Shown here one piece after another: positions 1-7,991 of a DNA stretch of 64,000 nucleotides. Both the position numbers and the translations under genes were made by a program. Below the pieces are notes generated by a model. That model made no database searches. It was not told where the DNA came from and saw only the letters and a list, made by a program, of their open reading frames with translations. Location of the stretch: NCBI RefSeq assembly GCF_001623525.1, contig NZ_CP015225.1, positions 5,840,501-5,904,500 of the forward strand. The letters run 5' to 3'. The DNA is from Pseudomonas fluorescens (GTDB lineage: Bacteria > Pseudomonadota > Gammaproteobacteria > Pseudomonadales > Pseudomonadaceae). How positions within the stretch are numbered: the first letter of the stretch is position 1; every line of letters begins with the position of its first letter.

Positions 1-64
1 CCAGCAGCGTAGCGTTGTGGCTGCGATCGTCGTCGATGTTTTGCCAACGCGCCAAGTGGGCCAT
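1..64 (-). CDS. possible 5' end of a gene running off the window
   Basis: On the minus strand an ATG at 64 opens a frame that stays open to the window edge (21 codons, beginning MAHLARWQNIDDD). The codons look Pseudomonas-like, but no good ribosome binding site precedes it and the fragment is too short to name. A plus-strand frame is also open here (2-103), so this is only a candidate. Confidence 0.25.
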   Translation of the reverse strand, partial: MAHLARWQNIDDDRSHNATLL

Positions 65-90
65 ACTGCGCGCGGTTCCGGGAGGTCTCT

Positions 91-546
91 ATGTATTGCA
101 TGAATAAAAAGCTGCTGGCGGCGGTGGGTTGCATGCTGGGTGGGTGGTTGTCCGGACAGGCCGCCAATGCCGCGTCGGCGCCGCCCTTGAGCGAGGTCAA
201 GGTGCTCAAGGTCGAGTCGCCGGCCTGTGGCTTCGAGGATATCGCGCCAGGGCAGGCACAGACCCGTTGCGATCACAATGGGCCGAGTATCAAGGTCTAC
301 GTGCTGGAGGTCGGCTACGGTCGGCAGCCCAATGTCACGCTGGACGGTTTCGAGGTCGATGGCACCCGCTCGCCGGTGTGTGCGTACAGCAATGGCAATC
401 TCAACGATTGTTCGGCCCAGACCAGAATCGTCGGCTATTTGTACATCTTCGATCTGAAGGGCAAGCAGGAAGGCACCTTCAACTTCAGCAACATTTCGAT
501 CAATGCACCGGGCAATCGGATGTCGGCCCAGCTGTACATTAAATGA
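91..546 (+). CDS. small secreted protein of unknown function
   Basis: 151 codons. The ATG at 91 follows a GGGAGG Shine-Dalgarno by a normal spacing; a second ATG at 100 (MNKKLLAAV) would also give a complete signal peptide. The N-terminus has Lys residues, a hydrophobic stretch and an Ala-rich end (QAANAASA), a typical Sec signal peptide with cleavage near residue 27-30. The mature part of about 120 residues is beta-rich in appearance and holds four cysteines (in SPACGF, TRCDH, SPVCAY and NDCSA), which could form two disulfides in the periplasm. I do not recognise the family. It stands alone: the next gene is 78 bp downstream with its own ribosome binding site. Confidence 0.7.
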   Translation: MYCMNKKLLAAVGCMLGGWLSGQAANAASAPPLSEVKVLKVESPACGFEDIAPGQAQTRCDHNGPSIKVYVLEVGYGRQPNVTLDGFEVDGTRSPVCAYSNGNLNDCSAQTRIVGYLYIFDLKGKQEGTFNFSNISINAPGNRMSAQLYIK

Positions 547-624
547 CCTGTCGGCATGACAAGCTGAACGCGGCCCGGCAAACCTGACTAGGCTTCAGGA
601 ACCACCCCATCGGAGAGCGCGCCC

Positions 625-1191
625 ATGATGCCTGGAACCAAGCTGCCTCGAGCCCTGATTACGGTCGCCGAAGGTGTCGATGACCTGCAGACAGTCACCC
701 TGATCGACGTGCTGCGTCGAGCGCAGATCGAAGTGGTGGTGGCAAGCATCGAAGGGCGGCGGATGCTCACCTGTGCCCGCGGCACGCGCCTGACCGCCGA
801 TGGCATGTTGGTGGACATGCTTGTGCAGGATTTCGACCTGATCGTTCTGCCCGGCGGCATCATCGGTGCCCAACACCTGGCAAACCATCAGCCGCTGCAA
901 CAGCTGGTCAAGGACCAGGCCGCCACCGGACGGTTTTTCGCCGCCATCGCCGAAGCCCCGGCCCTGGCGCTACAGGCCTTTGGCGTCCTGCGCCAGCGGC
1001 GCATGACCTGCCTGCCGGCGGTGAGCCAGCAACTGTCTGGTTGCAGCTTTGTCGATCAACCCGTGGTGGTGGATGGCAACTGCATCACGGCCCAGGGTTC
1101 GGCCGCCGCCCTGGCATTTGCCTTGACGTTGGTGGAACAACTCTGTGGCAAGGGTGTGAGGAACGTAGTCGCGGCGGAGTTATTGGCCTGA
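625..1191 (+). CDS. DJ-1/PfpI family protein lacking the nucleophilic cysteine
   Basis: 188 residues, the usual size of a single-domain DJ-1/PfpI protein. The family pattern is visible: a first strand PRALITVAEGVDD, the loop LIVLPGG (residues 72-78), and the helix after the nucleophile elbow. In DJ-1 proteins the elbow reads AICAGP or similar; here it reads AIAEAP (107-112), so Ala109 stands where the reactive Cys is expected. Family members with the Cys act as deglycase/chaperone/redox sensors or glutamine amidotransferase-like enzymes; this one cannot use that chemistry. The two Cys near 133-147 are elsewhere. GGAG lies 9 nt before the ATG. Convergent with the MFS gene downstream. Confidence 0.8.
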   Translation: MMPGTKLPRALITVAEGVDDLQTVTLIDVLRRAQIEVVVASIEGRRMLTCARGTRLTADGMLVDMLVQDFDLIVLPGGIIGAQHLANHQPLQQLVKDQAATGRFFAAIAEAPALALQAFGVLRQRRMTCLPAVSQQLSGCSFVDQPVVVDGNCITAQGSAAALAFALTLVEQLCGKGVRNVVAAELLA

Positions 1192-1251
1192 CACTCTTCA
1201 GCCATACCGGCCTGTGGTGAGGGCGGTCCCCATCACCCTCGACGAGCGGCG

Positions 1252-2490
1252 CTAGGCTTTCACTTCTTCCACCGGTTCGTGCATCCGGTCACGGTTGGCC
1301 AGGGTCGGGAACAGCTTGATCCAGGTCCCGGTCACCAGCAGCGTACCGACGCCGCCCATGACCACCGCCGGCACCGTGCCGAACCAGTGGGCGGTGAGGC
1401 CGGATTCGAACTCGCCCAACTGGTTCGAGGCGCCGATGAACAGCCCGTTCACCGCGCTGACCCGGCCGCGCATTTCATCCGGTGTTTCCAGTTGTACGAA
1501 GGAGGCGCGGATCACCATGCTGATCATGTCCGCCGCGCCCAGCACCACCAGCACCGCCAGGGAAAACCAGAACGAGGTGGAGAGGCCGAAAGCAATGGTG
1601 GCGACGCCAAACACGCCTACCGCCGTGAACATCACCCGGCCGACTTTGCGCTCCACGGCAAACCGCGCCAGCCACAGCGACATCAGCAAGGCCCCGACCG
1701 CCGGTGCCGAGCGCAACAGACCCAGGCCCCAGGGGCCGGTGAGCAGGATGTCCTTGGCAAACACCGGCAGCAACGCCGTCGCGCCGCCGAGCAACACCGC
1801 GAACAGGTCCAGGGAGATCGCCCCGAGAATGTCCGGGCGACTGCGGATGAAGCGAATCCCGGCCAACAACGAATCCAGCGTTGCCTTGCCTTTGTTCAGT
1901 GGCGTCTGCCGGGCCGGCAGGTTGAGCATCAGGCAACAGGCGATGATGTAGAGCAGCACCGTCGGCCCATAGACCCAGACACTGCCAAAGGCATAGAGCA
2001 AGCCGCCGAGCGCCGGGGCGACGATGGTGGCCGACTGCTGGGCCGATTGCGCGGCGGCCACGGCACGGGGAAACAGCGCAGCCGGCACGATGCTCGGCAG
2101 CAGCGCCTGGGTGGTGGGCATTTCGAAGGAGCGGGCGGCGCCCAGCAGGAAGGCGAGGATGAAGATCATCTCCCGCGTGACGTTGTCAGTGGCGCTGCCG
2201 ATCACCAGCGCCAAGGCAATCATCGCCTGCAATGTCTGGCAGATGGCCGCCACCTTGCGGCGGTCATAACGGTCGGCCACATGCCCGGTGTGGAGCATGA
2301 ACAGCACGCGCGGGGCAAATTCCACCAACCCCACCAGGCCAAGGTCCAGGACGTTGCCGGTCAGTTGATAGAGGTTCCAGCCGATGGCCACGGTGAGCAT
2401 CTGGAAGCCGCTGGCGGTGAATATCCGGGCCAGCCAGAAGGCGATGAAGGGACGATGGTGACGGAGCAGCAGCGGCGCTTGGCTGGGCAT
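1252..2490 (-). CDS. MFS transporter (EntS/MFS_3-like exporter)
   Basis: 412 residues with about 12 hydrophobic segments, an inner-membrane major facilitator. The conserved loop 2-3 motif of MFS drug/solute exporters appears as GHVADRYDRRK (about residues 69-79). A second-half loop (FAVERKVGRV) occupies the equivalent position. The overall pattern, N-terminal FWLARIFTASGFQM and no large soluble domain, is closest to the EntS-like MFS_3 branch, which includes siderophore exporters. No siderophore gene lies nearby, so the substrate is unknown. It starts in a 505-bp intergenic region and converges on the DJ-1-like gene. Confidence 0.8.
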   Translation of the reverse strand: MPSQAPLLLRHHRPFIAFWLARIFTASGFQMLTVAIGWNLYQLTGNVLDLGLVGLVEFAPRVLFMLHTGHVADRYDRRKVAAICQTLQAMIALALVIGSATDNVTREMIFILAFLLGAARSFEMPTTQALLPSIVPAALFPRAVAAAQSAQQSATIVAPALGGLLYAFGSVWVYGPTVLLYIIACCLMLNLPARQTPLNKGKATLDSLLAGIRFIRSRPDILGAISLDLFAVLLGGATALLPVFAKDILLTGPWGLGLLRSAPAVGALLMSLWLARFAVERKVGRVMFTAVGVFGVATIAFGLSTSFWFSLAVLVVLGAADMISMVIRASFVQLETPDEMRGRVSAVNGLFIGASNQLGEFESGLTAHWFGTVPAVVMGGVGTLLVTGTWIKLFPTLANRDRMHEPVEEVKA

Positions 2491-2626
2491 CTATGACGGG
2501 TCCGGTGAGGAAGGCCATGAGATTATCACCGAGCTGTAACCGGAAATTACGTCGGGCGGAAAAAATAGTTAGCCAAACATCTACTTTCGCCTGTGGACTG
2601 TTCAGGTCAAGGGCATCACGGACACC

Positions 2627-2720
2627 TGTGGCGAGGGAGCTTGCTCCCGCTGGGTTGCGAAGCAGCCCCAGGATTTTGCGGTCGCTGCGCAACCGAGCGG
2701 GAGCAAGCTCCCTCGCCACG
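2627..2720. repeat. REPIN (GGCGAGGGAGC class)
   Basis: Two inverted REP units (TGTGGCGAGGGAGCTTGCTC and its complement) face each other around an imperfect stem containing GGTTGCG / CGCAACC. Same class as 16246-16367 and 40886-40985. Confidence 0.9.
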
Positions 2721-2826
2721 GGTCCTGTGTACTCTGGAACGTTATGGATCGATCTGAGACAACCTGCCACGCGACAAACGACCACGCCGTTCATCGACGA
2801 GAATGCGGCTACTCTTTGAGCATTGC

Positions 2827-2840
2827 TTGATCCAGATCAA
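2827..2840. promoter_or_regulatory. Anr/FNR box upstream of cioA
   Basis: TTGATCCAGATCAA is an exact match to the FNR/Anr consensus TTGAT-N4-ATCAA. It lies 155 bp before the cioA start. In P. aeruginosa the oxygen-sensing regulator ANR represses cioAB at low oxygen; the site suggests the same control here. Confidence 0.75.
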
Positions 2841-2995
2841 TGCCTTTCGGGGCGTTGGGTTGGCGGCCATCCGGCCAGCGTCCTGCGTTGTGACGGTTTT
2901 AAAAAAAGAACGATTTGAAAAGCATCGCACTCCATATCCCTGGAGGCTGGTGCAAGCCCCGCCCGCAGCCGGTTTTACCTGACAGAGGAAGACTT

Positions 2996-4432
2996 ATGTT
3001 CGGTTTGGAGGCGCTCGATCTCGCCCGAATCCAGTTCGCGTTCACCATCTCGTTCCACATCCTGTTCCCGGCCATCACCATCGGCCTGGCGAGTTACCTG
3101 GCGGTACTCGAAGGCTTGTGGCTCAAGACCCGCGATGACACCTACCGCGACCTGTACCACTTCTGGTCGAAGATATTTGCCGTCAATTTCGGCATGGGGG
3201 TGGTGTCCGGGTTGGTCATGGCCTATCAGTTCGGGACCAACTGGAGCCGTTTCTCGGACTTCGCTGGTGCGGTGACCGGGCCGTTGCTGACCTACGAGGT
3301 GCTCACGGCGTTTTTCCTCGAGGCGGGTTTCCTGGGCGTGATGCTGTTCGGCTGGAATCGCGTCGGCCGCGGTTTGCATTTCTTTTCCACGGTCATGGTG
3401 GCGATCGGCACCCTGATCTCGACCTTCTGGATCCTGTCCTCCAATAGCTGGATGCAAACCCCCCAGGGTTACGAAATCATCGACGGTCGGGTGATCCCGG
3501 TGGACTGGCTGGCGGTGGTGTTCAACCCCTCGTTCCCTTATCGATTGCTGCACATGTCCACCGCGGCGTTTGTCGCCACGGCGTTCTTCGTCGGCTCGTC
3601 GGCGGCCTGGCATTTGCTGCGCGGTCGCGACACCCCGGCCATCCGCCGGATGCTGTCGATGGCGATGTGGATGGCCTTGCTGGTGGCGCCGATACAAGCG
3701 GTCATCGGCGACTTCCATGGCCTGAACACCCTCAAGCACCAACCGGCGAAAATCGCCGCTATCGAGGGCCACTGGGAAAACGTCGGCAATGAACCGACCC
3801 CGCTGATCCTGTTCGGCTGGCCCGACATGCAAGCGGAAAAAACCAAGTTCGCCGTGGAAATTCCTTACCTGGGCAGCCTGATCCTGACCCACAGCCTGGA
3901 CAAGCAGGTGCCGGCCCTCAAGGAATTCCCGCCTGAGGACCGACCGAACTCGACCATCGTGTTCTGGTCGTTCCGGGTCATGGTCGGCCTCGGCTTGCTG
4001 ATGATTTTCACTGGGCTGTGCAGCCTGTGGCTGCGCCGCAACGATCGGATCTATCAATCCCGGCCGTTTCTCTACATGGTGCTGTGGATGGGGCCGTCCG
4101 GTCTGGTTGCGATCCTGGCCGGCTGGTTTACCACGGAGATCGGCCGCCAGCCGTGGGTGGTCTATGGCTTGATGCGCACGGCCGATGCTTCGTCTGGCCA
4201 CAGCTTCACTCAGATGAGCATCACCCTGGTGCTGTTCGTCGTGGTGTATTTCGCGCTGTTCGGTGCCGGCCTGAGTTACATGATGCGTCTGGTGCGCAAG
4301 GGGCCGGAGGCTCACGAAACCGAGCCGAGCGACGGGGGGCCGGGTCAGAAACGTACGCCGGCCCGGCCATTGTCGGCCGCCGATGACGGCGACGACATGG
4401 ACCATAACCAACGCTCGAACAAGGGGAATTGA
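2996..4432 (+). CDS. cioA: cyanide-insensitive cytochrome bd oxidase subunit I
   Basis: 478 residues from the ATG at 2996, chosen because AGAGGAAG precedes it and the protein then begins at MFGLEALDLAR as in the family; the frame is open upstream. Subunit I carries the hemes and the quinol site of a terminal oxidase in the inner membrane. His21 is in place of the E. coli heme ligand His19, and the conserved TEIGRQPWVVYG segment is present. The quinol loop is short, as in the CIO branch found in pseudomonads rather than E. coli CydA. The tail is charged and Asp-rich. cioB starts 4 nt after the stop, so this is an operon with cioB and a DUF2474 gene, behind an Anr box. Confidence 0.95.
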   Translation: MFGLEALDLARIQFAFTISFHILFPAITIGLASYLAVLEGLWLKTRDDTYRDLYHFWSKIFAVNFGMGVVSGLVMAYQFGTNWSRFSDFAGAVTGPLLTYEVLTAFFLEAGFLGVMLFGWNRVGRGLHFFSTVMVAIGTLISTFWILSSNSWMQTPQGYEIIDGRVIPVDWLAVVFNPSFPYRLLHMSTAAFVATAFFVGSSAAWHLLRGRDTPAIRRMLSMAMWMALLVAPIQAVIGDFHGLNTLKHQPAKIAAIEGHWENVGNEPTPLILFGWPDMQAEKTKFAVEIPYLGSLILTHSLDKQVPALKEFPPEDRPNSTIVFWSFRVMVGLGLLMIFTGLCSLWLRRNDRIYQSRPFLYMVLWMGPSGLVAILAGWFTTEIGRQPWVVYGLMRTADASSGHSFTQMSITLVLFVVVYFALFGAGLSYMMRLVRKGPEAHETEPSDGGPGQKRTPARPLSAADDGDDMDHNQRSNKGN

Positions 4433-4435
4433 ATC

Positions 4436-5443
4436 ATGGGTATTGATCTTCCGCTGATCTGGGCCGTGGTCATCATCTTCGGCATCATGATGTACGTGAT
4501 CATGGACGGCTTCGACCTGGGGATCGGCATTCTCTTCCCCTTCGTCAAGGGCGAGCGCGACCGCGACGTGATGATGAACACCGTGGCACCGGTCTGGGAC
4601 GGTAACGAAACCTGGTTGGTGCTGGGCGGTGCCGGGCTGTTCGGAGCGTTTCCGCTGGCCTACTCGGTGGTGCTTTCGGCGCTGTACCTGCCGTTGATCC
4701 TGATGCTCATCGGCCTGATCTTCCGCGGCGTGGCCTTCGAATTCCGCTTCAAGGCCAAGGCTGAGAAGCGTCACCTCTGGGATAAGGCATTCATTGGTGG
4801 CTCGCTGACGGCCACCTTCTTCCAGGGTGTGGCGCTGGGGGCGTTCATCGACGGATTCGAGGTGGTCAATCGCCAGTTCGTCGGCGGCTCCCTGGGCTGG
4901 TTCACGCCATTCGCGATGTTCTGTGGCCTGGCGTTGATCGCCGCCTATGCGCTGCTCGGCTGCACCTGGCTGATCATGAAGACCGAGGGCAAATTGCAAG
5001 AGCAGATGCATGACCTGGCCCGGCCGCTGGCGTTCGTGGTGCTGGCGGTGATCGGCATCGTCAGCATCTGGACGCCGCTGGCCCACGCGGACATCGCGGC
5101 CCGCTGGTTCACATTGCCGAACCTGTTCTGGTTCCTGCCGGTGCCGATCCTGGTGCTGGTGACCCTGTACGGACTGTTCCGCGCCGTGGCGCGCAATGCC
5201 AACTACACGCCCTTCATCCTGACCCTGGTGCTGATCTTCCTCGGCTACAGCGGCTTGGGCATCAGCCTGTGGCCGAACATCGTGCCGCCGTCCATCTCGA
5301 TCTGGGACGCCTCGTCACCGCCCCAGAGCCAGGGTTTCATGTTGGTAGGCACACTGTTCATCATTCCGTTGATCCTGGTGTACACCTTCTGGAGTTACTA
5401 CGTGTTCCGCGGCAAGGTGACCCATGACGACGGTTACCATTGA
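4436..5443 (+). CDS. cioB: cyanide-insensitive cytochrome bd oxidase subunit II
   Basis: 335 residues, all hydrophobic segments with short loops, the size and look of CydB/CioB. The N-terminus (ADLPLIW-like start, then IMDGFDLGIGILFPF) and the WDGNETWLVLGG segment are signatures of subunit II. It pairs with CioA to form the quinol oxidase that keeps respiration going when cyanide or other inhibitors block heme-copper oxidases. The ribosome binding site AAGGGGAA overlaps the end of cioA, so translation is probably coupled. The next gene (DUF2474) begins 11 nt after the stop. Confidence 0.95.
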   Translation: MGIDLPLIWAVVIIFGIMMYVIMDGFDLGIGILFPFVKGERDRDVMMNTVAPVWDGNETWLVLGGAGLFGAFPLAYSVVLSALYLPLILMLIGLIFRGVAFEFRFKAKAEKRHLWDKAFIGGSLTATFFQGVALGAFIDGFEVVNRQFVGGSLGWFTPFAMFCGLALIAAYALLGCTWLIMKTEGKLQEQMHDLARPLAFVVLAVIGIVSIWTPLAHADIAARWFTLPNLFWFLPVPILVLVTLYGLFRAVARNANYTPFILTLVLIFLGYSGLGISLWPNIVPPSISIWDASSPPQSQGFMLVGTLFIIPLILVYTFWSYYVFRGKVTHDDGYH

Positions 5444-5454
5444 GGGCGTCGAGC

Positions 5455-5619
5455 ATGGGCAAACCTGACTTGAAAGACATCGAGGCCGCCGAGCGCAAGC
5501 CACTCTGGCAGCGGCTCGGTTGGCTGGCGCTGATCTGGGCCGGCAGTGTGCTGGCGCTGTTCATCGTCGCCAGCCTGATGCGGATGTTCATGAATGCCGC
5601 GGGCCTGACCACTCACTGA
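5455..5619 (+). CDS. DUF2474-type small membrane protein of the cio operon
   Basis: 54 codons, too short for usual ORF lists. The protein has a charged N-terminus (GKPDLKDIEAAERKP), a WQRLGWLALIWAGS motif and one membrane helix (about residues 22-45). Very small one-helix proteins at the end of cyd/cio operons are common: CydX is an oxidase subunit in E. coli, and DUF2474 proteins occupy that position in CIO operons of pseudomonads. It starts 11 nt after the cioB stop with a weak GAGGGCG Shine-Dalgarno. A role as accessory subunit or assembly factor is inferred from position only. Confidence 0.85.
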   Translation: MGKPDLKDIEAAERKPLWQRLGWLALIWAGSVLALFIVASLMRMFMNAAGLTTH

Positions 5620-5662
5620 TTGCCCTGTGGGAACCGAGGTGCTTTGCTTGCGCAGGGACGAT

Positions 5663-6802
5663 TTATTTACGGGCTTTGAGGATCACGAACTTCGGCGTGG
5701 CGGCCACTTGCTCGACACCGCGGAACAATCGCGCCAGTTTGCTGTGGTAACCCAGGTGCCGGTTGCCGACGATGTACAGCGCGCCACCCACCACCAGCGC
5801 TTCGCGAGCCTGCTGGAACATCCGCCAGGCGAGGAAATCGCCCACCACTTGCTGCTGGTGGAAGGGTGGATTGCACAGCACCACGTCCAGTGATTGCGCC
5901 TCTTGTCCGGCCAGGCCATCACCGGCCCGCAGGGTCACTTCACGCTCGCCCAGGGCCGCACGCCAATTCTCGGCGGCCGACTGCACGGCCATGTATGACT
6001 CGTCCACCAGGGTGTAATGGGCCTCGGGGTTTTGCAGGGCACTGGCGATGGCCAGCACACCGTTGCCGCACCCCAAGTCCGCGACCCGGGCCGTCCCGAG
6101 GTTTTTCGGCAGATGTGGCAGGAACGCGCGGGTGCCGATGTCCAGGCCTTCGCGGCAGAACACATTGGCATGGTTGAGCAGCTCGATCTTCGGCTCGTCC
6201 AGCCAGTAACGCGTGGGGTAGGGCGATATGATCGGCGCACTGCCTTGTGAAGCGCCGGGTTGTGGCGTAGCAATCAACAGCCGCGCTTTTTTTACCGCCA
6301 GGGAGGCCTGCACCGGGCCGATATACCGCTCCAATAAATCGCCAGCGGCCCGGGGCAGGTGCTTGATCATGGCCCCGGCGATCACCTGGGCACCTGGTGC
6401 CAGTTGGCCTTGCAGGCGAATCAGCTGTTCCTCCAGCAGGGCCAGGGTTTTTGGTACTTTGACCAGGACACGATCGAATGGGCCAGTCAGTGGCGCGCTG
6501 GCGGGCAACGTCGGCACCGCATCGAAGGGGCGGCCGTTGCGCACCAGGTTTTTCTCCAGTGCCTGCAACGCGAGGAAGGAGTCACCGCTGCTGGTGACAT
6601 TGGCCTTGCCGGCCAGGCTGGCCGCCAGGGCACCGAAGCCATCATTGAGCACTAGGACCCGAGTCTGCTCGCTTGGCTGTTGTTCGGCCAGGTACGCGAG
6701 CAGGTATTCATCGGCCGCATCGAAGGCTTGCAGTGGTTCGTTCTGCTGTTCGGGTTGGCGGATCAGGTCGAGTTGGGCGAAGGGGCTGTCGAGCAGGGGC
6801 AT
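5663..6802 (-). CDS. rlmG: 23S rRNA (guanine-1835-N2)-methyltransferase RlmG
   Basis: 379 residues, the usual RlmG length. Like RsmC, the protein is a tandem of two methyltransferase folds: the N-terminal half (to about 190) is degenerate, and the C-terminal half carries the SAM motif VADLGCGNGVLAI and the catalytic CNPPFH (NPPF) motif used by N2-guanine methyltransferases. The start LLDSPFAQLDLIRQP fits the family. It methylates G1835 of 23S rRNA in E. coli. The gene is monocistronic and converges on the cio operon with a 43-bp gap. Confidence 0.9.
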   Translation of the reverse strand: MPLLDSPFAQLDLIRQPEQQNEPLQAFDAADEYLLAYLAEQQPSEQTRVLVLNDGFGALAASLAGKANVTSSGDSFLALQALEKNLVRNGRPFDAVPTLPASAPLTGPFDRVLVKVPKTLALLEEQLIRLQGQLAPGAQVIAGAMIKHLPRAAGDLLERYIGPVQASLAVKKARLLIATPQPGASQGSAPIISPYPTRYWLDEPKIELLNHANVFCREGLDIGTRAFLPHLPKNLGTARVADLGCGNGVLAIASALQNPEAHYTLVDESYMAVQSAAENWRAALGEREVTLRAGDGLAGQEAQSLDVVLCNPPFHQQQVVGDFLAWRMFQQAREALVVGGALYIVGNRHLGYHSKLARLFRGVEQVAATPKFVILKARK

Positions 6803-6984
6803 GGCTGGGGACTCTGGAAATCAACGAATGTCCCGCTGCCTGGAGGTAGGTGTCTGTGCGGGACCGCCTGAATGAACGGCGTCGCGTGCAAGAAGCGGCA
6901 TCATTCAAGTGGGACCGTAAATGGTACGTTTTTTTGTTGCACATTACTCGCGGGTTTTTCAGCCGGGTGGTGTCACTCCACTGT

Positions 6985-7698
6985 TCAGATCACATGGATT
7001 TGGGCTGCTTTTGCCACCGCTGAAATTTTATTGCTGACGTTCAGTTTTCGCATGCAACTGCATACATGGAAATTCACGGTTCGTTCGGAAAGACAGAGAA
7101 TCCTGCCCACTTCCGACGCGGTCTTGCCTTCGGCAGACCACCTCAACACTTCGATCTCCCTGGGTGACAGGTGGCATTTAGGCTGGACTGCCAGGGCGTC
7201 AGACAGTTTTTTGCTGGCGAGTGCGTGCAGCTTTTGACTGGCGAAGATGGCGTAGCCGAGATTTGCATAGTGCTCCTCGATATCAATGGGACAATGGGAC
7301 CGAGCCAGGCTGAACAGGCTGCAACGTGCCCCTTGGTCATCATGAACGGCTTGGGTCCAGCCGTACTTGAGTCCCTGCCGATTAAGTTCTCGCCATAACT
7401 TGGGGGCTTGAGCAAAAACAGTCTCATCCCACAAGATGGGGAGCGGTGATTGATTGCAATGTGCTACTAATGGATCGTTCGACGCATAGCCATTTTGTTC
7501 ATAAAGTCTGTCCCATCCATAAGGGTAGTTATTCAGGTTCACCTTGCTAGTGTGCTTGTCGGGGCTTCCTAGATAGGTTGCAAATGCGCAATATTCAAAT
7601 CCCTGATTGTTAAAGAAATTCAGGACCAGACGATAGGCCGTCTGCAGGTCCTTCTCGTAGGATAACTTCCTCAATAACAAGTCCTTCCACTTGTCCAT
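6985..7698 (-). CDS. LuxR-type quorum-sensing regulator (solo)
   Basis: 237 residues in two domains: autoinducer-binding (about 15-160) and GerE/LuxR helix-turn-helix (about 172-235, with LSPREIEVLRWSAEGKT). All six residues that line the acyl-homoserine-lactone pocket of LuxR/TraR are at the expected spacing: Trp62, Tyr66, Asp75, Pro76, Trp90 and Gly113. No luxI-type synthase is in the window, so this is a solo that may respond to foreign or distantly encoded AHLs. GAGAGA precedes the ATG at 7698. The gene is AT-richer than its neighbours and its upstream region is strongly AT-rich, which hints at acquisition. It is divergent from fpr. Confidence 0.9.
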   Translation of the reverse strand: MDKWKDLLLRKLSYEKDLQTAYRLVLNFFNNQGFEYCAFATYLGSPDKHTSKVNLNNYPYGWDRLYEQNGYASNDPLVAHCNQSPLPILWDETVFAQAPKLWRELNRQGLKYGWTQAVHDDQGARCSLFSLARSHCPIDIEEHYANLGYAIFASQKLHALASKKLSDALAVQPKCHLSPREIEVLRWSAEGKTASEVGRILCLSERTVNFHVCSCMRKLNVSNKISAVAKAAQIHVI

Positions 7699-7991
7699 CG
7701 CTCTCTCCTGGGTTTGATTCGTCCATGCGGATCCAATCCATGATGCGAAATTTGAGTGTAGGACTATTCTTAATTGGTAGTGAGTTTTTTTTAGTTTGCT
7801 TACATTTTGAAATGTTTAAGAAGTTAAACTTTTTAGTTGGCTTTTTTTACAGTTTTGTGAGTTTTGTATAAGTTAAGTAAAAGATTTTGATGGTCAGACG
7901 CTGTTTGTGGCTAAAGTGCCATTACTCGTCATCGGTGGTGAAGACGCTCGCTTTGCGGGACACTGCAAGTCTTGTCCCATTGGAGTGGCTC
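7699..7991. other. AT-rich divergent promoter region (luxR solo / fpr)
   Basis: About 290 bp with long T and A runs, much lower GC than the rest of the window. It must hold the promoters of the LuxR solo (minus) and fpr (plus). I see no clear lux-box dyad. The plus frame is open from 7887 but lacks a convincing start before 7992. Confidence 0.5.

Larger units (their letters stand above)
2491..2995. other. 505-bp intergenic region with a REPIN and the cio promoter
   Basis: No gene is visible. The first third holds the divergent MFS promoter region, 2627-2720 is a REPIN hairpin, and 2827-2840 is a perfect Anr/FNR-type dyad upstream of cioA. The last part carries the cioA leader with a GAGGAAG ribosome binding site. 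Confidence 0.7.

Noticed and set aside
2975..5086. 703-codon minus-strand frame opposite cioA/cioB
   Set aside because: It is the antisense of two well-supported oxidase genes, with a low-complexity His/Gln/Asp-rich translation typical of a mirror frame.
7699..7991. Lux box upstream of the LuxR solo
   Set aside because: No 18-20 bp dyad of the lux-box kind could be found in the AT-rich region.
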